DNA of 64,000 nucleotides from an uncultured Isosphaeraceae bacterium (GCA_945957605.1 CAMFLR010000003.1:310001-374000), one strand, 5' to 3'. Counted from the first letter of the stretch, positions 38,937 to 50,916 are shown. The notes: generated by a model from the sequence alone, not told the origin. Translations and numbers: made by a program.

Positions 38937-39773
38937 GTGAAAACCACACGCGCCGCGGAAAAACGGCCCGAGCGGCGGTCGCGCGCCCGCTCAAAATACG
39001 GCTACGACCACCACTGGTGGGGCGAGTCGCCTCCCGAAATCTCGGAGGCCGACCACGGTTACTGGTCGATTACGCGCCGACCGCTTCCTTGTTTGCTCTT
39101 TATTCTGCCGCTGCTGGCAATTTACGAAGGTGGGGTAATCTGGCTCGGAGGCGCGGCGGCCGATTCGTGGCGGGCCGGTGCGGATAGCTGGATCAGGACG
39201 GCATTCACGTCGGTCGGCCTGACCGATCGTTACTTCTTGCCGATTTTGCTGATGATGATCCTGCTGGGCTGGCAGGCGTTCAACCCTCGGCAGTGGCGGT
39301 TTCATCCTGGTGTGCTCTGCGGGATGGCGTTCGAGTCGCTGGTGCTCGGGGTCGCGCTGATCGGCCTGAGCAAGTTGGTCGACATCGGATTCGAACGGCT
39401 TGATGCCCATCCGGCCCTGGCGTTCGACAGAGCCAGCCGAATGGGGCCGTTGATTGGGTTCCTCGGCGCGGGGTTGTACGAGGAAACGCTGTTCCGCCTG
39501 GCGTTGATTCCGATTGTGTTCCATACGCTGCGGTTGTTGCAGGCTCCGATTGTGATCGCGAACACCCTCGCGGTTACGACCTCGGCGTTGTTGTTTTCGC
39601 TCGCGCATCACGCAGGTTCGCCGGGCGAGGCATTTACCTGGTACGCGTTCATCTTCCGTTGGTTGGCGGGAATTTTCTTTGCATGGGTATTCGTGGTGCG
39701 CGGGTTCGGAGTCGCCGTGGGGACGCACGCCGCCTATGATGTGCTGGTCGGCGGGCTCGACTGGCACCTGTAG
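38937..39773 (+). CDS. CPBP-family intramembrane metalloprotease
   Basis: A 278-residue membrane protein with about seven hydrophobic segments. The CPBP motifs are GLYEETLFRLALI (EExxxR), ALLFSLAHHAG and GTHAAYDVL. The N-terminus is basic and soluble (residues 1-45, with KRPERRSRARS). GTG 38937 follows AAGG. The family includes CAAX-processing and bacteriocin-immunity type enzymes; the substrate here is unknown. Confidence 0.85.
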   Translation: MKTTRAAEKRPERRSRARSKYGYDHHWWGESPPEISEADHGYWSITRRPLPCLLFILPLLAIYEGGVIWLGGAAADSWRAGADSWIRTAFTSVGLTDRYFLPILLMMILLGWQAFNPRQWRFHPGVLCGMAFESLVLGVALIGLSKLVDIGFERLDAHPALAFDRASRMGPLIGFLGAGLYEETLFRLALIPIVFHTLRLLQAPIVIANTLAVTTSALLFSLAHHAGSPGEAFTWYAFIFRWLAGIFFAWVFVVRGFGVAVGTHAAYDVLVGGLDWHL

Positions 39774-39814
39774 CGGCTGGGTTGAGCGATCGCGGTTGCT
39801 GGAGCCTGGCTGCG

Positions 39815-40693
39815 TTGAGAATCGTCCACCTCTCCGACATTCATCTCTGGCGCTATTGCTTCAATCCGATTCGGCTTTTGAACAAGCGTGCGGTCGGCAT
39901 CGCGAGCTTGCTGGCAGGACGTGCGCGCCGGTTTCGGTTGGAACGGCTGCACGACGTGGTCGAGCGCGTTCTGCGTCTCGACGCCGATCACGTTCTCATT
40001 ACTGGCGATCTGACGACGACGGCGCTCACTGCCGAATTTCACGATGCACTCGATGCACTCGCTCCGTTGCTGCGCGACCCGGAACGAGTGACGGTGATTC
40101 CGGGCAATCACGATCGGTACACGTGCGCGTCGGTTCGCGGGCGATCGTTCGAACGCGCATTTGGTGCGTTCATGCCCCGCGAGGTTTTTCCGTGGATTCG
40201 TCGTCTTGATGCGGAGACGAGCATTCTCGGACTCGATCCGACGCGTGCACATCTCTCAGCGACCGGTCGGTTGCCTCTGCGGCAGTTGGCTGAGGCGAAG
40301 GCGTTGTTGAGTGAGAACCGTTCTAAACGGCTGATCGTTGCCTGTCATTACCCGATTGATGCGCCCGATTCATATAAGCATGAGCTGGCGAAAAAGCGGC
40401 TGATCAACGCGGGGGATTTGGCGGACTGGCTGCGAACAATCGGGCCGCACGTTTATTGTTGCGGACACGTGCACGCGGCCTGGGCGCATCAACCTGAAGG
40501 CTGGCCGGAGCATCTTTGCCTGAACTCCGGGGCGCCGCTCTTGCGCGACAAGACGGGGCATCGGCCACCAGGCTTTCTGGAAATCACGCTCGATGGCCCG
40601 GATGTAAGCGTGACGCATCATGCGTGGCAGGACGAGCGATGGACGACGCGCGAGCTTTGTCAAAAGCCAGCGTTCTTTTCGTCGATCGGGTGA
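39815..40693 (+). CDS. Calcineurin-like metallophosphoesterase
   Basis: A 292-residue protein with all metallophosphoesterase motifs in order: HLSDIHLW, ITGDLT, PGNHDRY, ACHYPID and CCGHVHAAW. It should hydrolyse a phosphomonoester or diester with two metals. TTG 39815 is preferred: GGAG lies ten bases upstream and the protein then starts directly at the first motif (RIVHLSDIH). The frame also opens at TTG 39782. It starts 41 bp after the CPBP protease stop, on the same strand. The substrate is unknown. Confidence 0.85.
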   Translation: MRIVHLSDIHLWRYCFNPIRLLNKRAVGIASLLAGRARRFRLERLHDVVERVLRLDADHVLITGDLTTTALTAEFHDALDALAPLLRDPERVTVIPGNHDRYTCASVRGRSFERAFGAFMPREVFPWIRRLDAETSILGLDPTRAHLSATGRLPLRQLAEAKALLSENRSKRLIVACHYPIDAPDSYKHELAKKRLINAGDLADWLRTIGPHVYCCGHVHAAWAHQPEGWPEHLCLNSGAPLLRDKTGHRPPGFLEITLDGPDVSVTHHAWQDERWTTRELCQKPAFFSSIG

Positions 40694-40770
40694 ACGCGGG
40701 GGTTCACAGCGCGAATGAAACAGAAGTTATCGGATTCTATAGAGATTCGCTGATATCTATGTTTTCCTGA

Positions 40771-40884
40771 ATTCTTCGCTGCCTTTGTTGCCTTCTGTTC
40801 CAAATCTGAATCAACGACAAGTTAAATCTCATTAAAACAAATGCAAAAACGTTTGAACAGAAGGAAACGAAGGTAACGGAGAAT
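40771..40884. repeat. Copy 1 of a 150-bp tandem repeat with long inverted arms
   Basis: Left arm 40771-40800 and right arm 40855-40884 are imperfect inverted copies of a 30-nt motif (core CCTTCTGTTC / GAACAGAAGG), so the unit can fold as one long hairpin over a 54-nt AT-rich loop. The next copy starts exactly 150 bp later. Confidence 0.75.
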
Positions 40885-40920
40885 GCAAAATCATTTCTGA
40901 ATCGCCGGTGTTTCTTCCGA

Positions 40921-41034
40921 ATTCTTCGCTATCTTTGCTGCCTTCTGTTCCAAATCTAAATCAATAGCGGGCTACATTTTTAGTAATCAATGCGAATAGG
41001 TTTTGAACAGAAGGCAGCGAAGTTAGCAAAGAAA
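40921..41034. repeat. Copy 2 of the 150-bp tandem repeat
   Basis: Left arm 40921-40950 and right arm 41005-41034 repeat the copy-1 design at the same internal spacing, with differing loop sequence. Conservation of arms but not loop suggests that the folded structure or an arm-binding protein matters. Confidence 0.75.
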
Positions 41035-41100
41035 GCAAAATCCTCTCAGAACCGGCCACTGGACATTGCATGTCCCAGGATGGTTGCGAGAGGATTTTGC
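41035..41100 (-). terminator. Terminator of the ATP synthase operon
   Basis: Arms 41035-41047 and 41088-41100 pair perfectly over 13 bp. In the leftward direction they lead into a T-rich run (TTTGCTTTCTTTGC). The stem begins 32 bp after the atpC stop. Confidence 0.7.
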
Positions 41101-41132
41101 TTTTGTTGATTTGGACCGTGTGGTGACGTCGC

Positions 41133-41558
41133 TTAGCTCTTGTGGCTTGCGACGCGCACAAGGGCGCGGGCGCGGTCGACGGCTTTGGTCTTTTCGGCTT
41201 GATCGAGCTCGTTCGTCGCCTTGCGGGCTTTCGCTGCTTCGAGTTCGCGGGCCGAACCCTCGGCGGAGATTGCGGCGGCAGGCGTCGCGCGGTTCGTCAA
41301 CACGGTCACGACGTTGTCGCGAACCTGGGCGAATCCGCCGTCGACGAAGTAGCGATGAACGGTGTTACCGTCCTTGGTGCGGAGTTCGCCATAGCCAAGG
41401 CGGCCGATCAACGGCGTGTGGCCGTGAAGAATGCCGATTTCACCGTCGAAGAGTGGTAGCGTGACCGACTCGACGGGCGTGTCAAAAAGCGTGCGTTCCG
41501 GCGTGACGACAACGCACCGAAGGCGTTCGTGAGTCGCGGCGTGATCGGCGGTGGACAT
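41133..41558 (-). CDS. atpC: ATP synthase F1 epsilon subunit
   Basis: A 141-residue central-stalk subunit. The N-terminal beta-sandwich is clear (VVTPERTLFDTPVESVTLPL, DGEIGILHGHTPLIGRLGYG, FVDGGFAQVRDNVVTVLTN). The C-terminal helical pair is Ala/Lys-rich (ELEAAKARKATNELDQAEKT) and about the normal length, so it can act as the inhibitory arm. It is the last gene of the atp operon. Confidence 0.95.
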   Translation of the reverse strand: MSTADHAATHERLRCVVVTPERTLFDTPVESVTLPLFDGEIGILHGHTPLIGRLGYGELRTKDGNTVHRYFVDGGFAQVRDNVVTVLTNRATPAAAISAEGSARELEAAKARKATNELDQAEKTKAVDRARALVRVASHKS

Positions 41559-41661
41559 CGCGCGGAGAACTCCGGGCTGGGAGATTCAAACCTATGTTCG
41601 AGCGAAACGGCCGAGGGGACGATGATGTTCGTCCCTCGGCTGTTCAACGGTCGTTTGTCGC

Positions 41662-43155
<1,494 letters not shown>

Positions 43156-43186
43156 TCAAGGAACGTCGCGGCAGACGTTGTGTGGC

Positions 43187-44107
43187 TTATTCGAGCGCGG
43201 CGGCACCGCCGATGATTTCGGCGAGTTCGCCGGTGATCTGAGCCTGGCGGGCTCGGTTGTAGAGCATCGTGAGCGACTTGACCATCGCGTCGGCGTTTTC
43301 TGTCGCACCACGCATGGCGACCATTCGCGAGATCTGCTCGCTCACGGCCGCGTCGAGGAAGCATTTGAAGAGCCGGACCTTGAACGAGACAGGCACGATC
43401 TCTTCGAGAATGCTCTTGGGATCGGGCAGGAATTCGTAAGGAACGGCCTCGCCCTTGTGCTTGGCGACGGCTCCCGCGGCGGCCTGCTTCTGGCGGACTG
43501 ACTGAACGACCTGGCCAACCTGCGAAGCGCTCATCGGCAAGAGGGTTTGCACGACGGCTTCTTGCTTGGCGGCGTTGATGAACCGGGTGTACGCGACGTC
43601 GAGCCGGTCGATTTCGCCGGAGACGTACATCGCGATATACGCTTCGGCGAGGGTATTCACCTCGTCGAACTGCGGCCGGTCTTCAAAATTCGTGTATGTA
43701 GCGTCGGCGGGGGTACCGCGGAAGCGGAAGTAGTTGATCCCGCGCTTGCCGGCAACTTCAAGCCGCACGCCGAGCGAATCGGTCTCGAAATCCTGCAGGC
43801 TGCGGTTGGCGGCGCGAAGGACGTTGCCGTTGTAACCGCCGGCGAGACCGCGGTTGCTGGTGATCACCAGCAGCACGCTCTTCTTCACCTCGGGGTGCGG
43901 CTGGAGCAGGGGGTGCGAGACTTCAAGCGAGGTGGTGCCGAGATCGGCGACAATTTCCGCGATCTTACGCGTGTAGGCCTCGGCCTCGGTGGCACGGTCG
44001 AGCGCCTTCTTGAACCGCGCGGTGGCGATGAGTTCCATCGTCCGCGTGATCTTCTTGATGTTCTGCACCGCCGCGCGGCGCTGGACAATCGCTCGGGCCT
44101 TGGCCAT
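43187..44107 (-). CDS. atpG: ATP synthase F1 gamma subunit
   Basis: A 306-residue rotor shaft. N-terminal helix (IVQRRAAVQNIKKITRTMEL), GLAGGYNGNVLRAA in the Rossmann-like part, and the closing helix (MRGATENADAMVKSLTMLYN then RARQAQITGELAEIIGGAAA) are all present. It is slightly longer than the usual 285-290 residues, from an insertion near PVSFKV and the KHKGEAVPYEFLPDP segment. Confidence 0.95.
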   Translation of the reverse strand: MAKARAIVQRRAAVQNIKKITRTMELIATARFKKALDRATEAEAYTRKIAEIVADLGTTSLEVSHPLLQPHPEVKKSVLLVITSNRGLAGGYNGNVLRAANRSLQDFETDSLGVRLEVAGKRGINYFRFRGTPADATYTNFEDRPQFDEVNTLAEAYIAMYVSGEIDRLDVAYTRFINAAKQEAVVQTLLPMSASQVGQVVQSVRQKQAAAGAVAKHKGEAVPYEFLPDPKSILEEIVPVSFKVRLFKCFLDAAVSEQISRMVAMRGATENADAMVKSLTMLYNRARQAQITGELAEIIGGAAALE

Positions 44108-44223
44108 GGACGTCTCTCGATGATTGGGAGAACCGGTCGGTGCGACCTCGGCGGGAGGTCAAATGCGGTTGCGGGGACGGAGCGAATCGTGAGACCGATC
44201 CGTCCCCGCCGAGGTCGAACGCG

Positions 44224-45933
<1,710 letters not shown>

Positions 45934-46521
45934 GGCTCTTTCTTTCGATGAGGCGGTCGCGGAGCCGCTGCAGCCGGGTCCGAACCGAGGCGTCGTAGAC
46001 GTCGTCGCCGACCTGGACGACCAGCCCCGCGATCAGCGAGGGGTCGACCTCTAGCTTCAACTGGGGCGTCGCCCCGATCAGGGTCGCGAGCCGGCCCTCG
46101 AGCGCGGATCGCTGGGTATCGTCGAGTGGCGTGGCCGAGCGAACGTGCACGATCCGACGGCCGCTCTTGCGGTCGAACGCCTCGCGCGCCTGGCGCACAA
46201 CTTCGGCAAGCAAGGCGAGCCGGCCGTGGCGGTTGAGCACGCGAAGGAACCGGAGCACTGTCGGCAATGCCCGTCCTTCGAAGACGGTCACGAGAATCCG
46301 GTCCTTCTCGGCTTCAGCAACCGAGGGGGAGGCCAGAATCGACGCGAACTTGGGCTGACCGACAATCACGTCGGCCACGATCTCGTCGAGTTCGTCGAGA
46401 ACCGCCCCGGCTTCAGTGCCCGACGCCTTGAGCAGCGCATCGGAGTAGCTGCGCGCCACTTCCACGGCCGTTTCGTCGAACACCGTTCCGGAGGTATCCG
46501 GCTTGGTCGCGTCGGTCGGCA

Positions 46522-47232
46522 TTACCGGCCCCCTTGACCGTTGGCCATCGAGGGCAGTTCGGCCATCGCCGTGTCGGCCAGGCGGCGCTGGTCGGCGTCG
46601 GTCAGGCTCTTGGCGAGCACCTTGCCAGCGACCGCGACGGCGAGATCGGCGGTCTTGCTGTAGATGTCCGACAGCGCCTGGTCGCGTGCGACACCGATTT
46701 CTCGTTCGGCCCGATCGCGCGACGCTTCCGCATCGGCCTGGGCTTTCTGAACGATCGTGTTCGCGGTGACTTCGGCGTTGCGCTTCGCTTCTTCGAGCAG
46801 CGCCCGGACGGTTTCGGCCGTCTTGGCGAGATTTTTCTGGTTCTCGGCCAGCAAGCGTTCGGCTTCGTTCCGCGCCCTCTCAGCCTCGTGCAGACAGTGC
46901 TCCATGTGCTCTTCGCGGTCGTGAAGGGCTTTCAGAAGCGGCTTCCAGGCGAATTTGCCAAGAATGGTCAGCAAGACGACAAAGACGACGACGGTCCAGA
47001 TCGCCAGGGGAACTTGCGGCTCGAGGATGTTGGGCTGGGCGGCCGCGGCATGCTCTCCACCGCCGTGGGCGGCCGGAGCATCATGCGCTGCGGGAGCATG
47101 TTCCGCGCCGGCAGCTGCCGCGGGAGCATGTTCGGCCTGCGCCTTGTGATCTTCGGCCGACGCGAACCGCGCCGAGGTCGCGAACAAAGTCAGAGCGAAC
47201 AGCCCGAAGGCCAGGACCTGTTGCCTGGTCAT
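46522..47232 (-). CDS. atpF: ATP synthase F0 b subunit with signal peptide and His/Ala-rich head
   Basis: A 236-residue stator subunit. ATG 47232 begins a signal-peptide-like segment (VLAFGLFALTLFATSARFAS). A spacer rich in Ala and His follows (EHAPAAAAGAEHAPAAHDAP, about 26-64). Then comes the normal b subunit TM helix (LAIWTVVVFVVLLTILGKFA) and a long amphipathic coiled coil. Subunit b normally begins near the TM helix, so this exported head is an addition. It is consistent with a b subunit that is membrane-inserted by the Sec path. Confidence 0.92.
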   Translation of the reverse strand: MTRQQVLAFGLFALTLFATSARFASAEDHKAQAEHAPAAAAGAEHAPAAHDAPAAHGGGEHAAAAQPNILEPQVPLAIWTVVVFVVLLTILGKFAWKPLLKALHDREEHMEHCLHEAERARNEAERLLAENQKNLAKTAETVRALLEEAKRNAEVTANTIVQKAQADAEASRDRAEREIGVARDQALSDIYSKTADLAVAVAGKVLAKSLTDADQRRLADTAMAELPSMANGQGGR

Positions 47233-47341
47233 GGGTGAGGACCTCGCGATCCAAAGAAGACAAGTAAGGATTGAAGGGTTCGACGCCGAATCGACCACAA
47301 GACGGGAGTTATCCCCATCCCAAGGCCATCATCCAAACGCC

Positions 47342-47388
47342 GCCGACGTCCCGTTTCTTCGCGATGCGAAGGCGTGAGAGACGTCGGC
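47342..47388. repeat. Intercistronic hairpin after atpE
   Basis: GCCGACGTC (47342-47350) pairs with GACGTCGGC (47380-47388), with an inner TTCGC/GCGAA hairpin. It lies between the atpE stop and the atpF start. An RNA-stabilising role that raises c-subunit output is plausible because many c copies are needed per enzyme. Confidence 0.55.
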
Positions 47389-47440
47389 CCGACGCGTCCG
47401 AGCGCCACGTAAGTCTGTCTCCAGACTCACGCGTTCGCGA

Positions 47441-47740
47441 TTAGCCTTTGAAGCCGATGACGATGAGGGCGAAGAACGTCGCACCTTCGATAAGAGCGGC
47501 CGCGATGATCATCGTGATCTGGATGTTGCCGGCGATTTCGGGCTGACGGGCCTGGCTCTCAACGGCACCCTTGGCGAGGCCGCCGATGCCCATGGCGGCG
47601 CCGACGATGACGATACCAACGGCGAGTTCACGGAGGTTCGAGAAGGGAGCGGCGTTCGTGGGGGCCGTCTGGGCCGAGGCCGTGGCGGTGGTGACAGCGA
47701 GCATGGCAACGGCCAGGGCGAGCATCTTGACGAATTTCAT
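47441..47740 (-). CDS. atpE: ATP synthase F0 c subunit with N-terminal signal peptide
   Basis: A 99-residue ring subunit. An N-terminal signal-like segment (MLALAVAMLAVTTATASA) precedes the two-helix hairpin (LAVGIVIVGAAMGIGGLAKG and ITMIIAAALIEGATFFALIV). The ion-binding carboxylate is Glu85 in ALIEGATF. The residues around it lack the Glu-Ser/Thr pair and helix-1 Gln of sodium-type rings, so it is probably proton-driven. Mature size is near the usual 75-80 residues. Confidence 0.94.
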   Translation of the reverse strand: MKFVKMLALAVAMLAVTTATASAQTAPTNAAPFSNLRELAVGIVIVGAAMGIGGLAKGAVESQARQPEIAGNIQITMIIAAALIEGATFFALIVIGFKG

Positions 47741-47914
47741 CGGTCTCTCAACTCCGTGGAAAAAACTCGAACCTTTGGAAACTTGTGACGGGCCTGTTTG
47801 ATCTCAGGCTCCGCTTCGCGATCGGGGCCGTGCCCCTGAGCATCGCGTGTCATCGACTCAATCAAAAACCGCGGCTGAACGGCTCAATCTGCCTGACGAT
47901 CTCATCAACCGGCC

Positions 47915-48748
47915 TTAGTGCGGGTGAACCGCCGAGCCGATGAAGAGTGCCGAAAGCAGGGTGAAAATGTAAGCTTGCAAGAAGGCGACGAGCAACTCGA
48001 GGAAGCTCAACAGCACGACGCCAAAGATACTTGCTGGGGTGACGATATAAACCAGGTTACCGCCCGCAAGCAGAATGAATCCCAGGATGACGCCGAGCAC
48101 GACGTGACCTGCGAGCATGTTCGCGAAGAGTCGCACGGCGAGCACGAAGTGCCGGATCAGAAGACCCAGGATTTCGATCACGAGCATGAGTGGCCAGAGG
48201 AAGATCTTCAGCGGCTTGGGCACGTCCATCGTCGGCACGAGCTTGATCCAGAAGCCGACGATGCCCGACTCTCGCATGCCTGCGAAGCAGACGGCGCCGA
48301 GAGTGGAGATCGCCAGGACGGCGGTGACATTGATGTTGCCGGTGGCCGATGCGCCGCCCGGAATCATGCCCAGCAAGTTATTGAACAGAATGAAGAAGAA
48401 GAGTGTGAGCAAGAAGGGAACGAAATCGTCAGCACCATGCTCGCCGATTGACGGCCGGGCGACCTTATCGCGAATGAAACCGACCAGCGCCTCGAACGCG
48501 TTCATGAACGCGCCCCTGGTAACCGGCCGCTTGGCGATATGCCGGGCGAGCGGAATCATGATGAGGATGATCAGTGCGGCGACGATCACTTCCATCACCA
48601 TGAAGCGGGTGATTTGCAGTGGCCCGAACAAGGGGAGCTCGATCACCGGCAGCTCGACCACCTTGCCGCCCCATCCCCAGGGGATTTCGAGCGTGGGGTG
48701 ATCCATCGCGTGTTCGAGCGGGTTGTGAGATCCGTGCCCCTCAGCCAT
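47915..48748 (-). CDS. atpB: ATP synthase F0 a subunit
   Basis: A 277-residue channel subunit with five or six TM helices. The essential Arg is in AVRLFANMLAGH, and GNINVTAVLAISTL and SFLELLVAFLQAYIFTLLSA mark helices 4 and 6. The N-terminus is His-rich (EGHGSHNPLEH). ATG 48748 is preferred to TTG 48754 on the basis of GGGGTAGG upstream. Confidence 0.95.
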   Translation of the reverse strand: MAEGHGSHNPLEHAMDHPTLEIPWGWGGKVVELPVIELPLFGPLQITRFMVMEVIVAALIILIMIPLARHIAKRPVTRGAFMNAFEALVGFIRDKVARPSIGEHGADDFVPFLLTLFFFILFNNLLGMIPGGASATGNINVTAVLAISTLGAVCFAGMRESGIVGFWIKLVPTMDVPKPLKIFLWPLMLVIEILGLLIRHFVLAVRLFANMLAGHVVLGVILGFILLAGGNLVYIVTPASIFGVVLLSFLELLVAFLQAYIFTLLSALFIGSAVHPH

Positions 48749-48797
48749 GGTCAACCTACCCCGATTCGTTGCGTTGAACCTGCTTCGGCCAGCCGAA

Positions 48798-49070
48798 TTA
48801 CTGGCGTGAGTCGTCCGCCTGCTCTTGGTTCCGTGGGGCTGGTTTCACACTCGTTGATGAGACCTCCTTGGAGATCCTCAAGAGATGAAACATCGCCATC
48901 CCGAAACCCAGGACCGCGCCCACGATCGTGAGCACAGATCCGGTCCCCCAACGTCGATCGAGATACCCGCCGAGCACTGGAGGCAGGGCGAACTCGAGAC
49001 CGATGCTGGTGATCCGATGCGCCCAACGAACACCCGCAGAAACGGCGGAATTCGGTTCGGAGCGATTCAA
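48798..49070 (-). CDS. atpZ: AtpZ/AtpI-type ATP synthase assembly protein, TTG start
   Basis: A 90-residue, two-helix membrane protein. SAGVRWAHRITSIGLEFALP, then PVLGGYLDRRWGTGSVLTIV and GAVLGFGMAMFHLLRI, match the AtpZ family, which helps assemble the c ring and import magnesium. The open frame reaches 49193, but TTG 49070 has GGGGAGG six bases upstream and gives a normal family length. It is the first gene of the atp operon (49 bp before atpB); no separate atpI is seen. Confidence 0.8.
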   Translation of the reverse strand: MNRSEPNSAVSAGVRWAHRITSIGLEFALPPVLGGYLDRRWGTGSVLTIVGAVLGFGMAMFHLLRISKEVSSTSVKPAPRNQEQADDSRQ

Positions 49071-49381
49071 CGCACCCTCCCCAAAAACGCCCCGGCGCGT
49101 GTCATGAACGACCCCGATTTGGAGATGACCGGGGAGAGATTTTCCCCGACCCTCGCCCCTCGGATGTCCTTTTATACTCGCCCCATTTCGCAAGTCAACA
49201 ACCCACTCGCCCTATTCGAGAAATTTTTCACAATGTCAGGAAAACGCCTGGCACGGGCGGGGAATTCGACGACGTGAATGGTGAGTCGGACACTCGCTCG
49301 TACGCGACAAGCTCGGCGATTGCAATCATGCGTGCATTTGAGGATTTGTCCATGAGCGAACGTGAATATGGAGTTTTTCCG
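49071..49381. other. Divergent intergenic region upstream of the atp operon
   Basis: It must hold the atp promoter on the minus strand. No gene is supported, and no clear consensus hexamers were found on that strand. Confidence 0.4.
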
Positions 49382-49410
49382 TTGACAGTTGTCACGAGGT
49401 CTGTTATTCA
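49382..49410 (+). promoter_or_regulatory. Sigma-70-like promoter for a leader or small RNA
   Basis: TTGACA (49382-49387) is a perfect -35. TATTCA (49405-49410) is a moderate -10 at the ideal 17-bp spacing. The transcript would start near 49417. Confidence 0.55.
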
Positions 49411-49416
49411 CTAAGG

Positions 49417-49563
49417 AGCTACGAGTTAGACCCAGAGCAATCGAAGCTAGCATCGAGCCGGTGCGGGGACCACTTTTTATGCACCCTTGCGCTCTACTGC
49501 GAATTAGACGAACAAGCGGCAGCCGACCGTGAATCTCACGGAAGGTTAGCCGCTTTTTTTGTT
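49417..49563 (+). ncRNA. Candidate small RNA or attenuator leader ending in an intrinsic terminator
   Basis: Between the promoter and the T-run are about 145 nt without a long coding frame. A hairpin GGTGC/GCACC lies in the middle. A 17-codon frame (ATG 49479 to TGA 49530-49532) reads MHPCALLRIRRTSGSRP and stops inside the terminator stem, as in attenuation leaders. A free small RNA is equally possible. I do not recognise it as 6S, SRP, tmRNA or RNase P. Confidence 0.45.
49514..49560 (+). terminator. Strong intrinsic terminator
   Basis: AAGCGGC (49514-49520) pairs with GCCGCTT (49549-49555), and inside CCGTGA pairs with TCACGG. Seven T residues follow (49554-49560). It lies 208 bp before the DUF4912 gene. 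Confidence 0.85.
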
Positions 49564-49692
49564 TTACGCGGTGTTGAGTTCGGGGCAAGTCGTGCGGACC
49601 CTGCGTCGTCCCGGGAGGTCCGGGTCGAGACCTCAGTCCGGGCGGCACGGAGCCTCCTGGATCGGACCACTCACGGATGAATCCGTATTTCC

Positions 49693-49721
49693 TTGTCCTG
49701 TCCGCGTAGGCCGATTATACG
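49693..49721 (+). promoter_or_regulatory. Candidate promoter of the DUF4912 gene
   Basis: TTGTCC (49693-49698) and TATACG (49716-49721) are spaced by 17 bp, 47 bp before the start codon. This would give the gene its own promoter past the terminator upstream. Confidence 0.4.
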
Positions 49722-49768
49722 ACGTCGGTCTACCCCCCTTTTAGCGGACGGAGACGGAGTGGCCCCGC

Positions 49769-50827
49769 ATGACCGTCGACTCGCTCAAGGACTGCAATAA
49801 GAAGGTTCTGGCGCGAATGGCCAAGGAGCAAGGCGTCGTCGGATGGCACGCCATGCGAAAGGATCAACTGATCCGAGCCCTGACGCCGACCCCGGGGAAG
49901 AAGAGCCCGGCGAAGACGGCAGAAAAAGCGGCCCCCGCCGCCCCTGCGAAGCGCCCCGCCCCGGTTCCCCAGCAGAATGGAGCCGCTCGGCCACTCACCG
50001 TGGTTCCGCCTCGCCCGCTCGAGCACGCTTGCGTGAAAGACCGGATCATCGTGATGGTGCGCGACCCGTACTGGCTGCATGCCTACTGGGAGCTGAGCCG
50101 GACGACTCTGGCCCGCGCCCAGGCGGCTCTTGGTCAGGAATGGCATGCGGCCCGGCCGATTCTGCGACTCATGGATGTGACCAGCGAAGACACCACCTCG
50201 GCGAGCGAGCGGCACGTCCGCGATATCTCGATCCACGGCGGTGTGAACAACTGGTATATCGACGTGAACACTCCGCCCCGTTCGTTCCGGGTGGACATTG
50301 GATATCTCGCCCGCAACGGCAAGTTCTTCGTGCTGGCGCGGTCGAACGTTGTGCACACGCCCAAGGCGGGCGTTTCCGACTCGCTCGATGAAAACTGGTC
50401 GAGCGTGCAGGAACAATTCCAGAAGATTTTCCACCAGTCGGGCGGCGCGAGCAACTCGGGCGTCTCGAGCGACCTTCGTGACCTGTTCGAGGAACGTCTT
50501 CGCCGGCCGATGCAAAGCCTGTCGCTCCAAAGCCTTGGGGCCGGCACGCTCACCTCGGTGGCCCGCGGTTTCCACTTCGAGATCGACGCTGAGTTGATCG
50601 TCTACGGAGCGACCGAGCCGAACGCCAAGGTCACGCTCCAGGGCGAGCACGTCCAGCTTCGTCCCGACGGCACGTTCACCGTCCGGTTCGCCTTGCCCGA
50701 CTCGCGGCAGATCATCCCGGCTGTGGCCTCGAGCCACGATGGGATCGAGGAACGAACGATCGTCCTCGCCGTCGAGCGGAATACCAAGGAACTCGAGCCG
50801 ATGATCCACGACGGTAACGAGTTGTAA
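49769..50827 (+). CDS. DUF4912 domain protein with Rho_N/SAP-like N-terminus
   Basis: A 352-residue protein. The N-terminus (LKDCNKKVLARMAKEQGVVG and WHAMRKDQLIRAL) resembles the nucleic-acid-binding Rho N-terminal helix pair. A Lys/Ala/Pro-rich linker follows (45-75). The DUF4912 domain starts at about 85 (DRIIVMVRDPYWLHAYWELS) and ends with the region NWYIDVNTPPRSFRVDIGYL. DUF4912 proteins are of unknown function. The N-terminal resemblance hints at DNA or RNA binding. Confidence 0.8.
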   Translation: MTVDSLKDCNKKVLARMAKEQGVVGWHAMRKDQLIRALTPTPGKKSPAKTAEKAAPAAPAKRPAPVPQQNGAARPLTVVPPRPLEHACVKDRIIVMVRDPYWLHAYWELSRTTLARAQAALGQEWHAARPILRLMDVTSEDTTSASERHVRDISIHGGVNNWYIDVNTPPRSFRVDIGYLARNGKFFVLARSNVVHTPKAGVSDSLDENWSSVQEQFQKIFHQSGGASNSGVSSDLRDLFEERLRRPMQSLSLQSLGAGTLTSVARGFHFEIDAELIVYGATEPNAKVTLQGEHVQLRPDGTFTVRFALPDSRQIIPAVASSHDGIEERTIVLAVERNTKELEPMIHDGNEL

Positions 50828-50851
50828 TTCTCGCAGGTTGCAGCATCCAAT

Positions 50852-50916
50852 CGGACGCCGCCGCGCCATCCTGCTCCCACCCGGAGACAGGAAGGTACGG
50901 CGGCGTCCGGTCCTTT
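50852..50916 (+). terminator. Terminator of the DUF4912 gene
   Basis: Arms 50852-50863 and 50898-50909 pair perfectly over 12 bp (CGGACGCCGCCG / CGGCGGCGTCCG), with an inner TCCTG/CAGGA stem and a short T-run (CCTTTT) after. Confidence 0.7.

Noticed and set aside
40771..41034. CRISPR-like repeat
   Set aside because: Only two units, a 150-bp period and internal inverted symmetry; no spacers of uniform size and no cas genes.
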